Source: JAEUIG01 sp046349775 (lineage in GTDB: Bacteria > Planctomycetota > Planctomycetia > Planctomycetales > Planctomycetaceae). Taken from it: a DNA stretch of 37,362 bases. A program made the translations under genes and the position numbers. Location: contig JAXMBS010000054.1 in the NCBI GenBank assembly GCA_046349775.1, forward strand, positions 1 to 37,362, written 5' to 3'. Shown here in pieces: positions 25,951 through 34,931 of this stretch; within the stretch, counting starts at the first letter, position 1; every line of letters starts with the position of its first letter. The notes under the pieces are model-generated. The model did no database searches and had not been told where the DNA came from. It saw only the letters and a list, made by a program, of their open reading frames with translations.

Positions 25951-27270
25951 ATGCAAACTCACCCGACCCGTCGCGAGTTTCTGCAATCGACGAGCGTCCT
26001 GGCGGCCGCCGCGGCCCTGGGAGGCGTCCACACGTTCGCCGCCGCGCCCGACGCCAAGTTGCGAATCGGTATTATCGGCTGTGGCGGGATCATGACGACC
26101 CACGTCAAAGGACTGGTCGGCCGCAAGGAGAATGTCGAGATCGCCTGGCTGTGCGACGTCGATCCGGCGCAGATCGAGCGGATGTCGCAATTCGTCGCTG
26201 CCGATTTTCAGGCAATGCCGCCAAGACGCAGTCACCACTACGAGGAAGTGTGCGAGGACGCGTCGGTACACGCCTGCATCATCGCCACGCCGCATCATTG
26301 GCACGTGCCGATCGCCTTGCGGGCCATGCAGTCCGGCAAGGACGTCTACATCGAGAAACCGATTTCGCACGTCTACGCCGAAGGGCCGATCGTTATCGCG
26401 GCCGCAGAGAAGTACGGCCGCGTCGTTCAGCAGGGCAGCCAGATGCGGAGCAGCGCCGTCACGCTGAAGGCCGAAAAGCTGCTCAAAGAGGGCATTATCG
26501 GCGAGATCAAGGTCGCCCGCGCGTGGACCGCCGAGACCCGCGAGGTCGTGCGGCCGGTGCCCGACGGCGAACCGCCTGCGGGAGTGAACTACGATCGCTG
26601 GCTCGGTCCCGCCCCGTCGCGGCCGTTCAACCAGCATCGGTTCCACAAAACGTGGCGGCTGTTCCGCGACTACGGCAACGGCGAGATCGGCGACGACGGG
26701 ATCCACGACCTCGACATGGCCGCCTGGGGACTCGGAGTCAACACGTTCCCCAGGCAGATCACGGCCCGCGGCGGCACGATGCTCCTCGACGGCCACTACA
26801 GCGAGTTCCCGGACAACATGAACGTGACGTTCGAGTATCCGGACGGGCGGCTGCTGATCTACGAGAACTACCCGTTCACCGAGTATGGCCTGCACGGGTT
26901 CGACAACGGCAATGTGTTTTACGGCACCGAGGGGTACATGATCTTCTCGCGCCGCGGGGCGTTCAGCGTGTTCCTGGGCCCCAAGAGCAAGCCCGGTCCC
27001 ACCGAGGGGAAAGAAATCCGCGGGCAGACCGGCTATCCGGAGCACATGGCAAACTTCCTCGACGCGATCCGTCACCGGACGCCGACGCGCGCGAACCCCG
27101 TGACGGCCCATTACAGCTGCGCGCTGGTGCACCTCGGAGAGGCCGCATTCCGCACGCGCGGCCGCGTGAACTTTGATCCGCAGACGCAGCGGTTCGTGGA
27201 TTGCCCGGAGGCCGATGCGCTACTGACGAAGGCTTATCGCGCGCCCTACACGCTGCCAGAATTGGCGTAG
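25951..27270 (+). CDS. Tat-exported Gfo/Idh/MocA family oxidoreductase
   Basis: This is a protein of 439 residues with a twin-arginine signal (HPTRREFLQSTSVLAAAAAL, cleavage likely after TFAAA). The NAD(P)-binding Rossmann start is KLRIGIIGCGGI, followed by CIIATPHHWHVPIALRAMQS and the family lysine motif DVYIEKPISH. GDDGIHDLDMAAWGLGV carries the conserved His/Asp pair of the planctomycete subgroup. Enzymes of this family act on sugars, inositols or related polyols; the Tat leader implies export of the folded holoenzyme with its nucleotide. ATG at 25951 was chosen because it places the twin arginines at residues 7-8; the in-frame ATG at 25912 adds 13 residues. Confidence 0.93.
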   Translation: MQTHPTRREFLQSTSVLAAAAALGGVHTFAAAPDAKLRIGIIGCGGIMTTHVKGLVGRKENVEIAWLCDVDPAQIERMSQFVAADFQAMPPRRSHHYEEVCEDASVHACIIATPHHWHVPIALRAMQSGKDVYIEKPISHVYAEGPIVIAAAEKYGRVVQQGSQMRSSAVTLKAEKLLKEGIIGEIKVARAWTAETREVVRPVPDGEPPAGVNYDRWLGPAPSRPFNQHRFHKTWRLFRDYGNGEIGDDGIHDLDMAAWGLGVNTFPRQITARGGTMLLDGHYSEFPDNMNVTFEYPDGRLLIYENYPFTEYGLHGFDNGNVFYGTEGYMIFSRRGAFSVFLGPKSKPGPTEGKEIRGQTGYPEHMANFLDAIRHRTPTRANPVTAHYSCALVHLGEAAFRTRGRVNFDPQTQRFVDCPEADALLTKAYRAPYTLPELA

Positions 27271-27300
27271 TGCGAGCGTTTGCGGGCAGGAGCGCGAGCA

Positions 27301-27361
27301 GCAGCCCGGCTGCTGACAAGTCGACTTTGCTCGGAGATCCGACGCTTCGGCAGCCGGGCTG
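27301..27361. terminator. Inverted repeat downstream of the oxidoreductase gene
   Basis: GCAGCCCGGCTGC (27301-27313) is the reverse complement of GCAGCCGGGCTG (27350-27361) over 12 positions, with a 36-bp loop. Each arm is also nearly self-palindromic. Its position 31 bp after a stop codon suggests a terminator or mRNA-stabilising hairpin, but there is no U-tract and the loop is long. Confidence 0.45.
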
Positions 27362-27372
27362 TTCATCCGCGC

Positions 27373-27405
27373 GCAGACGGCTCTTGCAGAAAGCCGCCCG
27401 TCTGC
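27373..27405. terminator. Second hairpin in the same spacer
   Basis: GCAGACGG (27373-27380) pairs with CCGTCTGC (27398-27405). The stem is extended by GCT against AGC after a bulge, and the loop is short. Together with the repeat at 27301-27361 it forms a tandem hairpin array. Confidence 0.4.
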
Positions 27406-27595
27406 ACGGGAGTCGACACGAATCCGAGAATCGATGCACAAGTAACCGGGCTGCTTGTCCGGATGTGGCTCGCTGACCGCTTCCCGGCTTCATCAAATCT
27501 TCATTCATCGTTGACGCGATCTTTGGAACGATCGGGATACTCCTCCCTGACGGCTCGACCGCGCTGCAGCCGTTCAGATTCCCCGGGGAGGATCA

Positions 27596-28069
27596 ATGGG
27601 GCTCACAGTTCTGCATCGCCAGCCGTTCGGATGCCTCCGCGCGGTCGCCGTGTGCCTGGCCGCATTCGGCAGCGGCTGTTCTGGTCCAGCCGGGGTTGAA
27701 ACCTTGCCGGTTCGCGGCCGGGTGACGCTGGATGGGAAATCGGCGGCGGGTGCGTCGGTCTGGCTAGTTCCGGAAGCGCACGCCGACGCGTCGCAGCCTC
27801 CTCCGTATCTCGTCGGCGGCATCGCCGACGCCAACGGCGACTTTGAACTGATCACAGATGGCGTTCATCCCGGGGCGCCTCCGGGGAAGTATCTCGTCGG
27901 CGTCACTTGGCCGGACCCCAATGTTAAGCGCGACCGGGAAGGGGACGTCCGCGGCAAGGACGGAATGCCGGAGAAGGTCCGAAATCCTCGAACATCCGGT
28001 CTGGTGTTCGAAGTCCGTCCCGATCAATCGGAACCGCGGCAACTGGACCTGCGCATTACAAAACGGTGA
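27596..28069 (+). CDS. Small lipoprotein with carboxypeptidase-regulatory-like fold
   Basis: This is a 157-residue exported lipoprotein. The signal ends in a lipobox (AAFGSGC, Cys at about residue 28). The mature part begins LPVRGRVTLDGKSAAGASVW, contains GGIADANGDFELIT and ends with GKYLVGVTWPDPN and a Lys/Arg/Asp-rich strand. This is the transthyretin-like or carboxypeptidase-regulatory-like layout common in short planctomycete lipoproteins that accompany DUF1559 genes. It has a strong ribosome-binding site (GGGGAGG, 4-5 bp from the ATG). It lies 75 bp upstream of the DUF1559 gene in the same direction, so co-expression is likely. Function is unknown; a surface structural role is inferred. 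Confidence 0.85.
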   Translation: MGLTVLHRQPFGCLRAVAVCLAAFGSGCSGPAGVETLPVRGRVTLDGKSAAGASVWLVPEAHADASQPPPYLVGGIADANGDFELITDGVHPGAPPGKYLVGVTWPDPNVKRDREGDVRGKDGMPEKVRNPRTSGLVFEVRPDQSEPRQLDLRITKR

Positions 28070-28093
28070 CGGCGCGACGGTTTCGGATTCCTG

Positions 28094-28111
28094 CCCGCCA
28101 CGAGGGGCGGG
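28094..28111. terminator. Short hairpin between lipoprotein and DUF1559 genes
   Basis: CCCGCC (28094-28099) pairs with GGCGGG (28106-28111) around a 6-nt loop. It lies between two co-directional genes and has no U-tract, so attenuation or mRNA processing is as likely as termination. Confidence 0.35.
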
Positions 28112-28144
28112 TCACTCTCAATCTCACCCATGAAGGGCATTTTC

Positions 28145-29236
28145 ATGCGACTGGCCACGCGGAGAGGCTTCACACTGATTGAGTTGCTTGTCGTGATTGC
28201 GATCATTGCAATCCTGATCTCCCTGCTGCTGCCCGCCGTGCAGCAGGCGCGGGAAGCGGCGCGGCGGACGCAGTGCCGGAACAACCTGAAGCAAGTCGGA
28301 CTCGCCCTGCACAACTACGAGAGCACCTATCTCACCTTTCCCATGGGCCGCGTGGGAGTTCCCAGCCCGTCGCCGCAACCGACCGTCGGCGGCTCGGTGC
28401 TCAGCGCGAGCAATCAGCGGGATCGCTGGCATTCGGCGTTCGCGATGATCCTGCCGTTCCTGGATCAGATGAACATCTACAACGCCTACAACTTCAACTG
28501 TCGCTGGAACAACCCGCTGAACTATGTGGCAGTGCAAACGAAGATCAACACGTATCGGTGTCCGTCATCTGCCTCGGGCAGCGACGTCGACCTGAGCACG
28601 GACCCCGGAGTCGCTCCGCAGGGCGCGGTTTCCGATTATGTGATGCTCACCCGCATTTCGGCGGACTGGTACACGTACGGCATGGGCGTGACGGCGCCAG
28701 CCGCCGCCGGACTGCTGGGAGTCATCCCCCGAGGCCGGATCAATCAACCCACGGAAGGAACGGCCCGCATCTCGAACATCACCGACGGCACGAGCAACAC
28801 CGTCATGGGCGCTGAATCGGCCGGAGCCCCGTTTGGGTTCTATGCCGGCGGAAAGTTGATTCCGGCAGGCTACCTCGATAACCCTGCCTACCCGGCCGTC
28901 CTCGGTCCGGCCGCAGGCGCAAACCAGCGTTTCCAAGCCAACGGCGGCGGACTCGTGCTGATTACCGGATCGAGCTGGGCGGATCCCGACCGCTGCATGG
29001 GGCCGAACTCGACGCGGCAGGACGGCCTCGGCAAGGCCGGGACTCCTGCGGTCGTCGGCTCGGGCGGCCGTCCCATCAACGGCATCAACGACGCGGAGTT
29101 CTTCAGTTTCCACAGCGGCGGCGCTATGTTCCTCCTGGCCGACGGATCAGTCCGGCTCATCAGCGAGAACATCAGCATGGTGACGATGGCGGCCCTCATT
29201 ACCCGCGCGAACGGGGAAGTGGTGGGCGAATTCTAG
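28145..29236 (+). CDS. DUF1559 prepilin-like protein
   Basis: This 363-residue protein carries a type IV prepilin N-terminus: RRGFTLIELLVVIAIIAILI with the cleavage Gly and the Glu at position +5. It continues LLLPAVQQAREAARRTQCRN and NLKQVGLALHNYESTY, the classic DUF1559 start. The family C-terminal motif of His followed about 10 residues later by Asp-Gly is present (FHSGGAMFLLADGSVRLISE). These pseudopilin-like proteins occur in large numbers in planctomycetes and are thought to be surface or secretion-system structural proteins; the exact role is unknown. ATG at 28145 is chosen because AAGGG lies 9 bp upstream and it puts RRGF near the N-terminus; ATG at 28130 is in frame. Confidence 0.93.
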   Translation: MRLATRRGFTLIELLVVIAIIAILISLLLPAVQQAREAARRTQCRNNLKQVGLALHNYESTYLTFPMGRVGVPSPSPQPTVGGSVLSASNQRDRWHSAFAMILPFLDQMNIYNAYNFNCRWNNPLNYVAVQTKINTYRCPSSASGSDVDLSTDPGVAPQGAVSDYVMLTRISADWYTYGMGVTAPAAAGLLGVIPRGRINQPTEGTARISNITDGTSNTVMGAESAGAPFGFYAGGKLIPAGYLDNPAYPAVLGPAAGANQRFQANGGGLVLITGSSWADPDRCMGPNSTRQDGLGKAGTPAVVGSGGRPINGINDAEFFSFHSGGAMFLLADGSVRLISENISMVTMAALITRANGEVVGEF

Positions 29237-29376
29237 CCCTGTCGTCGAGATCCGCATCGGCGACTGCACTACGGTCTTGCGGATCGTCGGTTGGCTTTCC
29301 ATCCAGGCCGGAGGAGTCAGCAACAGACTTCTTCGGCCTCGATTTTCTTCCCCACAGATCGAGGCAGCAGACGGTC

Positions 29377-30396
29377 ATGCACGTATCCTTCAAATGGCAG
29401 ATGAAGTCCGTTCCGTTCGCTCTGCTGCTTGTTGCCGGTCGCTGGTGCGTGCACGCATCGGCCGCCGAGCCGGCCGCTTCCGTCGAACCCGCTGTGCGGC
29501 TCATCCACGGCGCCGCCGCCGATCAGGACGATCTCTGTTTCTGGCGCGACCGGGACGACCCGGCCAGGAGCCTCGTCATTGCGTCGGACAAGAAAGCCAA
29601 TCTGATCGCGGTCTACACGCTCTCCGGCGAGCTGCTCCAGACACTTTCACTCCCCAAGCCGGGCAACATCGACCTGCGTCACGACGTTCGGTGCGGTGAG
29701 TCGCTGTGCGACGTCGTTGCGGTCAACGTCCGAGGCGGCGGCAAATTGGCACTGTTCGAAGTCAATCGGAACTCCCGCCAACTGCAACGTCTCGACGATG
29801 CCGACCTCGAAACCGGGCCGAACTATGGCGTGTGCCTGTATCACCAGCGCGAGCCGTCGCAACTTCACGCGGTGCTGACTTCCGAATCGGGCAAGATCCG
29901 GCAATTTGAAATCCGGTGGACGGCCGCCGGTCGTCCGTCACTGCACTTGTTGCGGGAATGGACGATCGGCAAAGCCGAGGCCGCCGTGGCGGACGATGAG
30001 TCGCGGCGTCTCTATATTTCCGAAGAAGAACAAGGCGTCTGGGAACTCGATGCAAATCCGAATCAGCCGGCGCCGGGGAGGTTGATCGTCCGACTGGGAG
30101 AGCATGCCCTCGTACCAGACCTGGAAGGTGTCGCTCTTGCGGGGGACTGGCTGTTGCTGTCCAGCCAGAGCCAGAACCGCTTCTATGTCTATTCGCGCGA
30201 TGCAGAATATCGCTTCATCGGCACGTTCTCGATCGCGGGCGCCGCAGAGACCGACGGTATCGATGTCATCACCGACGACTGTGGACCGGAATTTCCCGGC
30301 GGGATTTTCGGTTGTCACTCCGGGCAGTCCCGGCCCTGCCCGGTCCTGCTGAGCCGTTGGGACCGCATTGCGCCGCGACTCGACGTCTCGCGGTGA
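29377..30396 (+). CDS. Beta-propeller phytase (3-phytase)
   Basis: This 339-residue exported phytase-like protein would release phosphate from phytate in a calcium-dependent manner. The signal peptide is MKSVPFALLLVAGRWCVHAS within the first 30 residues. Propeller landmarks are DQDDLCFWRDRDDPARSLVI, ASDKKANLIAVYTLSGELLQ, NIDLRHDV, AVADDESRRLYISEEEQGVW and VPDLEGVALAGDWLLLSSQS, then QNRFYVYSRD, AAETDGIDVITDD and GPEFPGGIFGCHSGQ. Acidic clusters at the expected calcium-site positions (DD near 46, EEEQ near 226, TDGID near 300) are kept. The alternative ATG at 29401 would shorten the n-region by eight residues. It follows the DUF1559 gene by 140 bp and converges on the SH3b gene. Confidence 0.87.
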   Translation: MHVSFKWQMKSVPFALLLVAGRWCVHASAAEPAASVEPAVRLIHGAAADQDDLCFWRDRDDPARSLVIASDKKANLIAVYTLSGELLQTLSLPKPGNIDLRHDVRCGESLCDVVAVNVRGGGKLALFEVNRNSRQLQRLDDADLETGPNYGVCLYHQREPSQLHAVLTSESGKIRQFEIRWTAAGRPSLHLLREWTIGKAEAAVADDESRRLYISEEEQGVWELDANPNQPAPGRLIVRLGEHALVPDLEGVALAGDWLLLSSQSQNRFYVYSRDAEYRFIGTFSIAGAAETDGIDVITDDCGPEFPGGIFGCHSGQSRPCPVLLSRWDRIAPRLDVSR

Positions 30397-30502
30397 CTCG
30401 CTTCCCGGTGCACGGAGTGCAGTCGTCCCTGTTGGCGCGGCCGCACCAGCGTCAGTACGGCTGCGCGCGGGTCGACTGCATTCGCAGAATTGATGCGCAA
30501 AA

Positions 30503-30530
30503 CAGCCGAACTGCGATTCGCGGTCGGCTG
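30503..30530. terminator. Hairpin between convergent phytase and SH3b genes
   Basis: CAGCCGA (30503-30509) pairs with TCGGCTG (30524-30530), with an inner GCG/CGC stem in the loop. Its position in the 182-bp convergent gap suits a bidirectional terminator. AAAA precedes the left arm, which would read as UUUU after the hairpin for the minus-strand transcript. Confidence 0.5.
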
Positions 30531-30578
30531 CGTGAAAGCAGAGCTCCAACGAAAGACGTTTGCGCAGCGGCGCCGCCG

Positions 30579-31337
30579 TCACTCCAGGTCCAGCATCGCC
30601 TGCACTTTCGGCCACACGGTGGTCCGCGCCTGATCGTATGCCTGCAGGTCGGCCTCGGCGCCGGACTTGGTGTATTTGGCCAGTGACGTCGCTTCCTCGG
30701 ACAACAGGTCGAGGATGGAAATCACATCGTCGATCGCCGCGCGGTCCTGCTCGACCGTGGCCGTGTCGCGGACACTCTCCATGTTCTTCCGCGCGACGGC
30801 CAGCATGCCGGCAACTTCATTCATGAGTTGCTGGACGTGCGCCGCATCGTACGTCTTCTGTCCGTAACCATCGGCGATCGCGCCGATATACGCGTACGAC
30901 GTATACACGTTCTGCCCGGCGAGGACCCCGATGGCGCCCAGCCATGGCGAATTGCTGTCCGTCCCTGCCACCGGTTTGACCTCCCGGCGGGCGGCAGCCG
31001 GTTCGCGAACGCGGACCGGCTGCGGCGCGGGTGCGTCGTTCCCGGACTTCCCGGTTGTGGCGGCCGGCAGTGGTCGAACGGTAACTTCGACCTGGTCCTT
31101 GAGGACCCACCCGCGCTGGCCGGTGGCCGTCTGCACCCACAGCCACCGGCCGGCGACTTTCCGGACGGTGAGCGCGTCGCCGACGGCGACTTTCGCCACA
31201 ACGGCCTCCTGGACCTTCAGATCGGCGCTCTGCACGGCGTGGACGGTGTCGCCAACCTCCTGACTGAGAGCAGCTGCCTCGCAGAAGCAGACGACCAGCG
31301 CAGCTCCCAGGGAGGTCTTCCAACAGCGAATCGACAT
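30579..31337 (-). CDS. Exported SH3b-domain protein
   Basis: This is a 252-residue protein with a signal peptide (MSIRCWKTSLGAALVVCFCE, cleavage near ALSQ). A bacterial SH3 domain spans about residues 30-85 (VAVGDALTVRKVAGRWLWVQ, GQRGWVLKDQVEV). A Pro/Ala-rich linker follows. The C-terminal helical region contains YIGAIADGYGQKTYDAAHVQ, then VARKNMESVRDTATVEQDRA and DDVISILDLLSEEATSLAKY, and probably forms a helical bundle. No enzyme motif is seen. AAGGAG lies about 6 bp before the ATG. The gene is 34 bp downstream of the AsmA-like gene, so the two may share a transcript. An envelope-associated binding role is inferred. Confidence 0.8.
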   Translation of the reverse strand: MSIRCWKTSLGAALVVCFCEAAALSQEVGDTVHAVQSADLKVQEAVVAKVAVGDALTVRKVAGRWLWVQTATGQRGWVLKDQVEVTVRPLPAATTGKSGNDAPAPQPVRVREPAAARREVKPVAGTDSNSPWLGAIGVLAGQNVYTSYAYIGAIADGYGQKTYDAAHVQQLMNEVAGMLAVARKNMESVRDTATVEQDRAAIDDVISILDLLSEEATSLAKYTKSGAEADLQAYDQARTTVWPKVQAMLDLE

Positions 31338-31371
31338 GACGCGCTCCTTGCGTGCGAAAGTGGAATCTCTA

Positions 31372-34300
31372 CTACCTCGGACGCATGCCGGCCGGGGCCT
31401 GACCCTGCTGCGGAAAACCGAACGGCGTCATCATCTGGCGTCTGAGCTTGTCGACATCGTTGATCAGGCCGCGAAAGCTCTCGGCGGGGCTCCCCGGCAA
31501 TTGGGCGACCTGTGGTTGATTGATCGTGCCGGTCACGCGCACCTGCAACAGATTGTCAAACAGCATCGGTTTCAGAACAGGCACGCTGCCGAGTCCCCCC
31601 AGGAACTGGCCGTCCGCCTTGGAAATGAAGTTGAGGTTCAGCTTGCCGGCGGAATCAGCGGCATACTCCACCCATCCTCGACCGATGAGCTGGAAGGCGT
31701 CGCCGGTGAGGTCGATGACCTGGAAGTCGACTTGCCCGTCATGCAACTGGAAATCGCCGAAGCCTTCGTTGAACAGCATCTTGCCGCTGCGCTTGAAGTT
31801 CAGCATCGGCAGCATCTGGGCGAAGACCGGCAGCTCGAACAGCTCCGCCTGGCTGATCTTGACGAACCCGTTTCCCTGGATCGACCGGCCCGATGTCCCG
31901 TGGCCGATGAACTCAACGCGGCCGTTCACCGAACCCTGCAACCGCTGTCCCGTGATCCGGCGGTCGCGCGCCCACGCTCGCAGGCTCGCGTCTCCCATCG
32001 TGATCGCCGCGCGTGCACCGTCCGCTCGGGATCGGCCTGGTCGATCACCGCCACAGCCTCTCAGCCCCAGCCGGCCTTTGTGCTGCTGATCGGCATAGAA
32101 GCGCTCCACACGCAGTTCACGGCCGCGAAAACGATTGTGATTCGATTGGACCACCGGCCCCACATATCGCCAATTCGGGATGTTCCAGGCGGGCGTGCCG
32201 ATGGTCAGCACATTGCCGTCCACGGTGAAGGGGCCGTTGACCTCTGCAAACGGCATGTTGAGCGCCCGTGCCGACTCCAGATTCACAGAACCATCGACCG
32301 TGGCGAATGCGCCGTCCCAGATGCCGTCGACGATCTTGATCTCGCCGACCGCGTCTTCGACGACGACGCCGGCGGTGAGCCGGTTGCCGTTCAGCAGAAT
32401 GGTTTGCGACCAGTGGGCCGTCACGGTGTTCGTTGACGGCGCGCCCCCTTTGAGATCGATGCTGATGTCCGTGTCCAGCGGACCCTGCGGATCGAGGGCC
32501 TTGACGATGCCCGCCATCCCGGGCGGCAGGGCGCGGCGCAGCTCATCGTCGCAGACAAGACCCCGCAGATACAGTTTCTGCAGATGCACGCGCCACTCGA
32601 CGTTTGGCTGCGGCCGCAGTTCCACGTAGGCGTCCCCCGGATTCGCGCCGTCAATCACAAGCTGCGTTTCGTTGTGTCGGCCCTTGACCGGTGATTGGAA
32701 CGAAGCCTTTCCCTGCTCCCAGGCAAAACTGCCTTCGACATCGGTCCATTCAATCGGCAGCGCGCGGAGCTTGATCCGGCCGTTCGAAAGTGTCACATGC
32801 GGCAGCCGAATATCGAGCCGGCCATCAGGCCCTGGTCGCCAATGCAGGTCGACGGCGACGTCCAGCGTTCCCGCCGGCGTCAACTCGTCCCAGATACGCC
32901 CCAGATCGTCCTTGGCGACAGTGCAGGCTCGGTGCAGGTCTTTGTCGATCGGTGCGTTATGGGCGAAGACCGCCAGTTCGAGTAGACCGGGCGGCTGCCG
33001 CTGGTCGAAGCTGCCATCTCCTTCCAGCAGCACCGGCGGGGCGCTCGGCTCTGCGCCAATGTGCCGGCCGCGCAGATCATTGAATCGCCAGACCCGTTCC
33101 GCCGAGTCGTAACTCGCATTGCCGCTGAATCCGGTCAGCCGATACGGAAACATCGTGTAGTCGAGAGCGCCGTCGTGGACTGCGACATCCAGTTTCAGGC
33201 TGAACTTCGGCGCTCCGGCCGGCCGGAACAGTATTGCCTGGAAGCTTGCCAGCCCCTCGAGACGCAACAGCTCCAGGGCGCGCCGGACCTTGTCGTATTT
33301 GGGCAGTGCCAGCGCGTGCAGCACCCGCTCGTCCAGCGGGACGTCCGTCGCCGTAATGTCGAAGCGGGCCTCCAGCTGCGGTCCCGGGTTGCGCGCCCAG
33401 CCGCGCAACTGGATCGGGCGCTCCCCGGCCATACCGTCCAGTTCGATCCGAAACTCCTGCCCGACGCCCTGCCGGATCGCGCCGGTGATGCCGTGGATCG
33501 GATACTGAAACGCCTCGTGCAGGCATGAACAATCGAGCGCCGTGAACTCGTTGAGCCGGATGTCCCACGGCGAAACGCCGTCGTGAATCACGCGGACGTC
33601 GAGGTTGAATTTGCCGGCCGGCTGGATCTGGTCATAGCACCGTCGCACGGCGTCGTTGTGCAGGTACTCGCGCACGCTGCGATCAAGCACCAGATTCGCG
33701 GCCTGTACCGTCAGGTCTTTCCTCCAGCCAGTGTCGGTGCGATCCAGACGGCCCGACACGCGCAGCCGGCTGTCGCCGTTCGCGGCAGACACGTCTTCGA
33801 TCACCACTTCCTGGTGCGACGCGCGGATTCGCCCACTGAGGTCGTACAGCGGCACCGGCAGTGCGGGATTGACAATCCGGCCCCGATGAATCGTGGCGGC
33901 CACGACATACTGCAGGGGCGCGCCATTCGCGGGTTGTCCCAGCTCGAAATGCACGCCGATCTGTGCCTCGACCCCCAGTTCCGGCAGTGTGAATTCCGAA
34001 CTCGGTGGCGCCGTGGACGCCGTCCGCACCGGAACACGTCCACGCGGCGACGTCGCCGGTCGCGCGGGCGGGGCACCTCCCGGCGAAGCCACCCAGTCTC
34101 CCACGGTCCCCTGCTCCGACAGCGCCGTCATCTGATGCCGCAACTCGGGCGACAATCCTGCCGCGACGTCGATTACGCCCTGCTGGGTATCGAGCGCCGC
34201 CACGTCGCCGGTCAACTGCCAAGTCCGCTTCGTGAGGTCGATCGATCCGTCGATCGCCAGCGCCCCCGCGTGATCGACGTCCGTCATCACGCGGACGACG

Positions 34301-34851
34301 TACCGGCGATGTCCCGACGGAACCAGCACACCGTCCACGCTGCGGCAGGAAAACTTCGTCTCCGGCAACTGCGTCGTCCGCGCACTGTGCACGGCGATCG
34401 TGCCGTTGACGATTTCAATTTGCGGGCAGGGAGCGTCCGATTCCGGTGGCGGCGTGAATTTCCGCCAGTTCCAATCCCCCGCCTCGTCGCGATTGACCCA
34501 GACTGTCGGTTCCTGCAGCGTGACGCGCGCGATCCGCAACATCTGGCTCTGCTTGAGCAACTCGCGATCGAGCCGGGCGATCAGCAGGGGCACGTGCACC
34601 AGCGCATCAGGATGCTCGCGCAACCGCAGCGTCACATCGCTCAGGCGGGCCGTGCCGGCGGACAGATCGACATGCAAGTCGTCGAACGTGACGTCCCAGT
34701 CCGGTACCTTCTCGTGCAGCGCCTGCTCGAACCTGTCGCGGACGATCCGGTCGGTCTCGCGGTACAGTTGCCAGACGTACGCTCCTCCGCCCGCCGCTCC
34801 GGCGGCAGTCAGTAGCAACATCCATGTCACTGTTTTGCGAAGGGTCGACAT
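31372..34851 (-). CDS. Very large AsmA-like envelope protein
   Basis: This 1159-residue protein has one N-terminal transmembrane anchor (TVTWMLLLTAAGAAGGGAYV). The long remainder is built of repeated beta-rich segments, for example VTLRLREHPDALVHVPLLIA, RLRVSGRLDRTDTGW, VTLSNGRIKLRALPIEWTDV and GTLDVAVDLHW. The C-terminal block NGRVEFIGHGTSGRSIQGNG, LFELPVFAQMLPMLNFKRSG and FQLHDGQVDFQVIDLTGDAF is typical of AsmA/YhdP/TamB-like proteins, which form bridge-like lipid-transfer or assembly scaffolds between inner and outer membranes. Function here is inferred from that group. ATG at 34851 has GGAG close upstream; the ATG at 34881 adds ten residues that are not part of the signal. About 17 residues near position 932-948 appear to be read in a shifted frame (see findings). 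Confidence 0.82.
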   Translation of the reverse strand: MSTLRKTVTWMLLLTAAGAAGGGAYVWQLYRETDRIVRDRFEQALHEKVPDWDVTFDDLHVDLSAGTARLSDVTLRLREHPDALVHVPLLIARLDRELLKQSQMLRIARVTLQEPTVWVNRDEAGDWNWRKFTPPPESDAPCPQIEIVNGTIAVHSARTTQLPETKFSCRSVDGVLVPSGHRRYVVRVMTDVDHAGALAIDGSIDLTKRTWQLTGDVAALDTQQGVIDVAAGLSPELRHQMTALSEQGTVGDWVASPGGAPPARPATSPRGRVPVRTASTAPPSSEFTLPELGVEAQIGVHFELGQPANGAPLQYVVAATIHRGRIVNPALPVPLYDLSGRIRASHQEVVIEDVSAANGDSRLRVSGRLDRTDTGWRKDLTVQAANLVLDRSVREYLHNDAVRRCYDQIQPAGKFNLDVRVIHDGVSPWDIRLNEFTALDCSCLHEAFQYPIHGITGAIRQGVGQEFRIELDGMAGERPIQLRGWARNPGPQLEARFDITATDVPLDERVLHALALPKYDKVRRALELLRLEGLASFQAILFRPAGAPKFSLKLDVAVHDGALDYTMFPYRLTGFSGNASYDSAERVWRFNDLRGRHIGAEPSAPPVLLEGDGSFDQRQPPGLLELAVFAHNAPIDKDLHRACTVAKDDLGRIWDELTPAGTLDVAVDLHWRPGPDGRLDIRLPHVTLSNGRIKLRALPIEWTDVEGSFAWEQGKASFQSPVKGRHNETQLVIDGANPGDAYVELRPQPNVEWRVHLQKLYLRGLVCDDELRRALPPGMAGIVKALDPQGPLDTDISIDLKGGAPSTNTVTAHWSQTILLNGNRLTAGVVVEDAVGEIKIVDGIWDGAFATVDGSVNLESARALNMPFAEVNGPFTVDGNVLTIGTPAWNIPNWRYVGPVVQSNHNRFRGRELRVERFYADQQHKGRLGLRGCGGDRPGRSRADGARAAITMGDASLRAWARDRRITGQRLQGSVNGRVEFIGHGTSGRSIQGNGFVKISQAELFELPVFAQMLPMLNFKRSGKMLFNEGFGDFQLHDGQVDFQVIDLTGDAFQLIGRGWVEYAADSAGKLNLNFISKADGQFLGGLGSVPVLKPMLFDNLLQVRVTGTINQPQVAQLPGSPAESFRGLINDVDKLRRQMMTPFGFPQQGQAPAGMRPR

Positions 34852-34931
34852 GCTCTCCGTCCGCTCCGCGGACGACGTCATTCAACATTTGCCGAGACAC
34901 GGGAATTTTCCCCGTGGCGCGAACTCTCCAA

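Larger units (their letters stand above)
27271..27595. other. Gene-free spacer with two inverted repeats
   Basis: These 325 bp hold no supported gene. Two hairpin-forming repeats lie directly after the oxidoreductase stop (27301-27361 and 27373-27405, separate entries). The lipoprotein gene's ribosome-binding site (GGGGAGG) lies at the right end. The rest shows no recognisable structure. Confidence 0.5.

Noticed and set aside
31336..34815. Several long plus-strand frames opposite the AsmA-like gene
   Set aside because: No domain signatures, composition typical of antisense high-GC frames, and the minus-strand protein is convincing.
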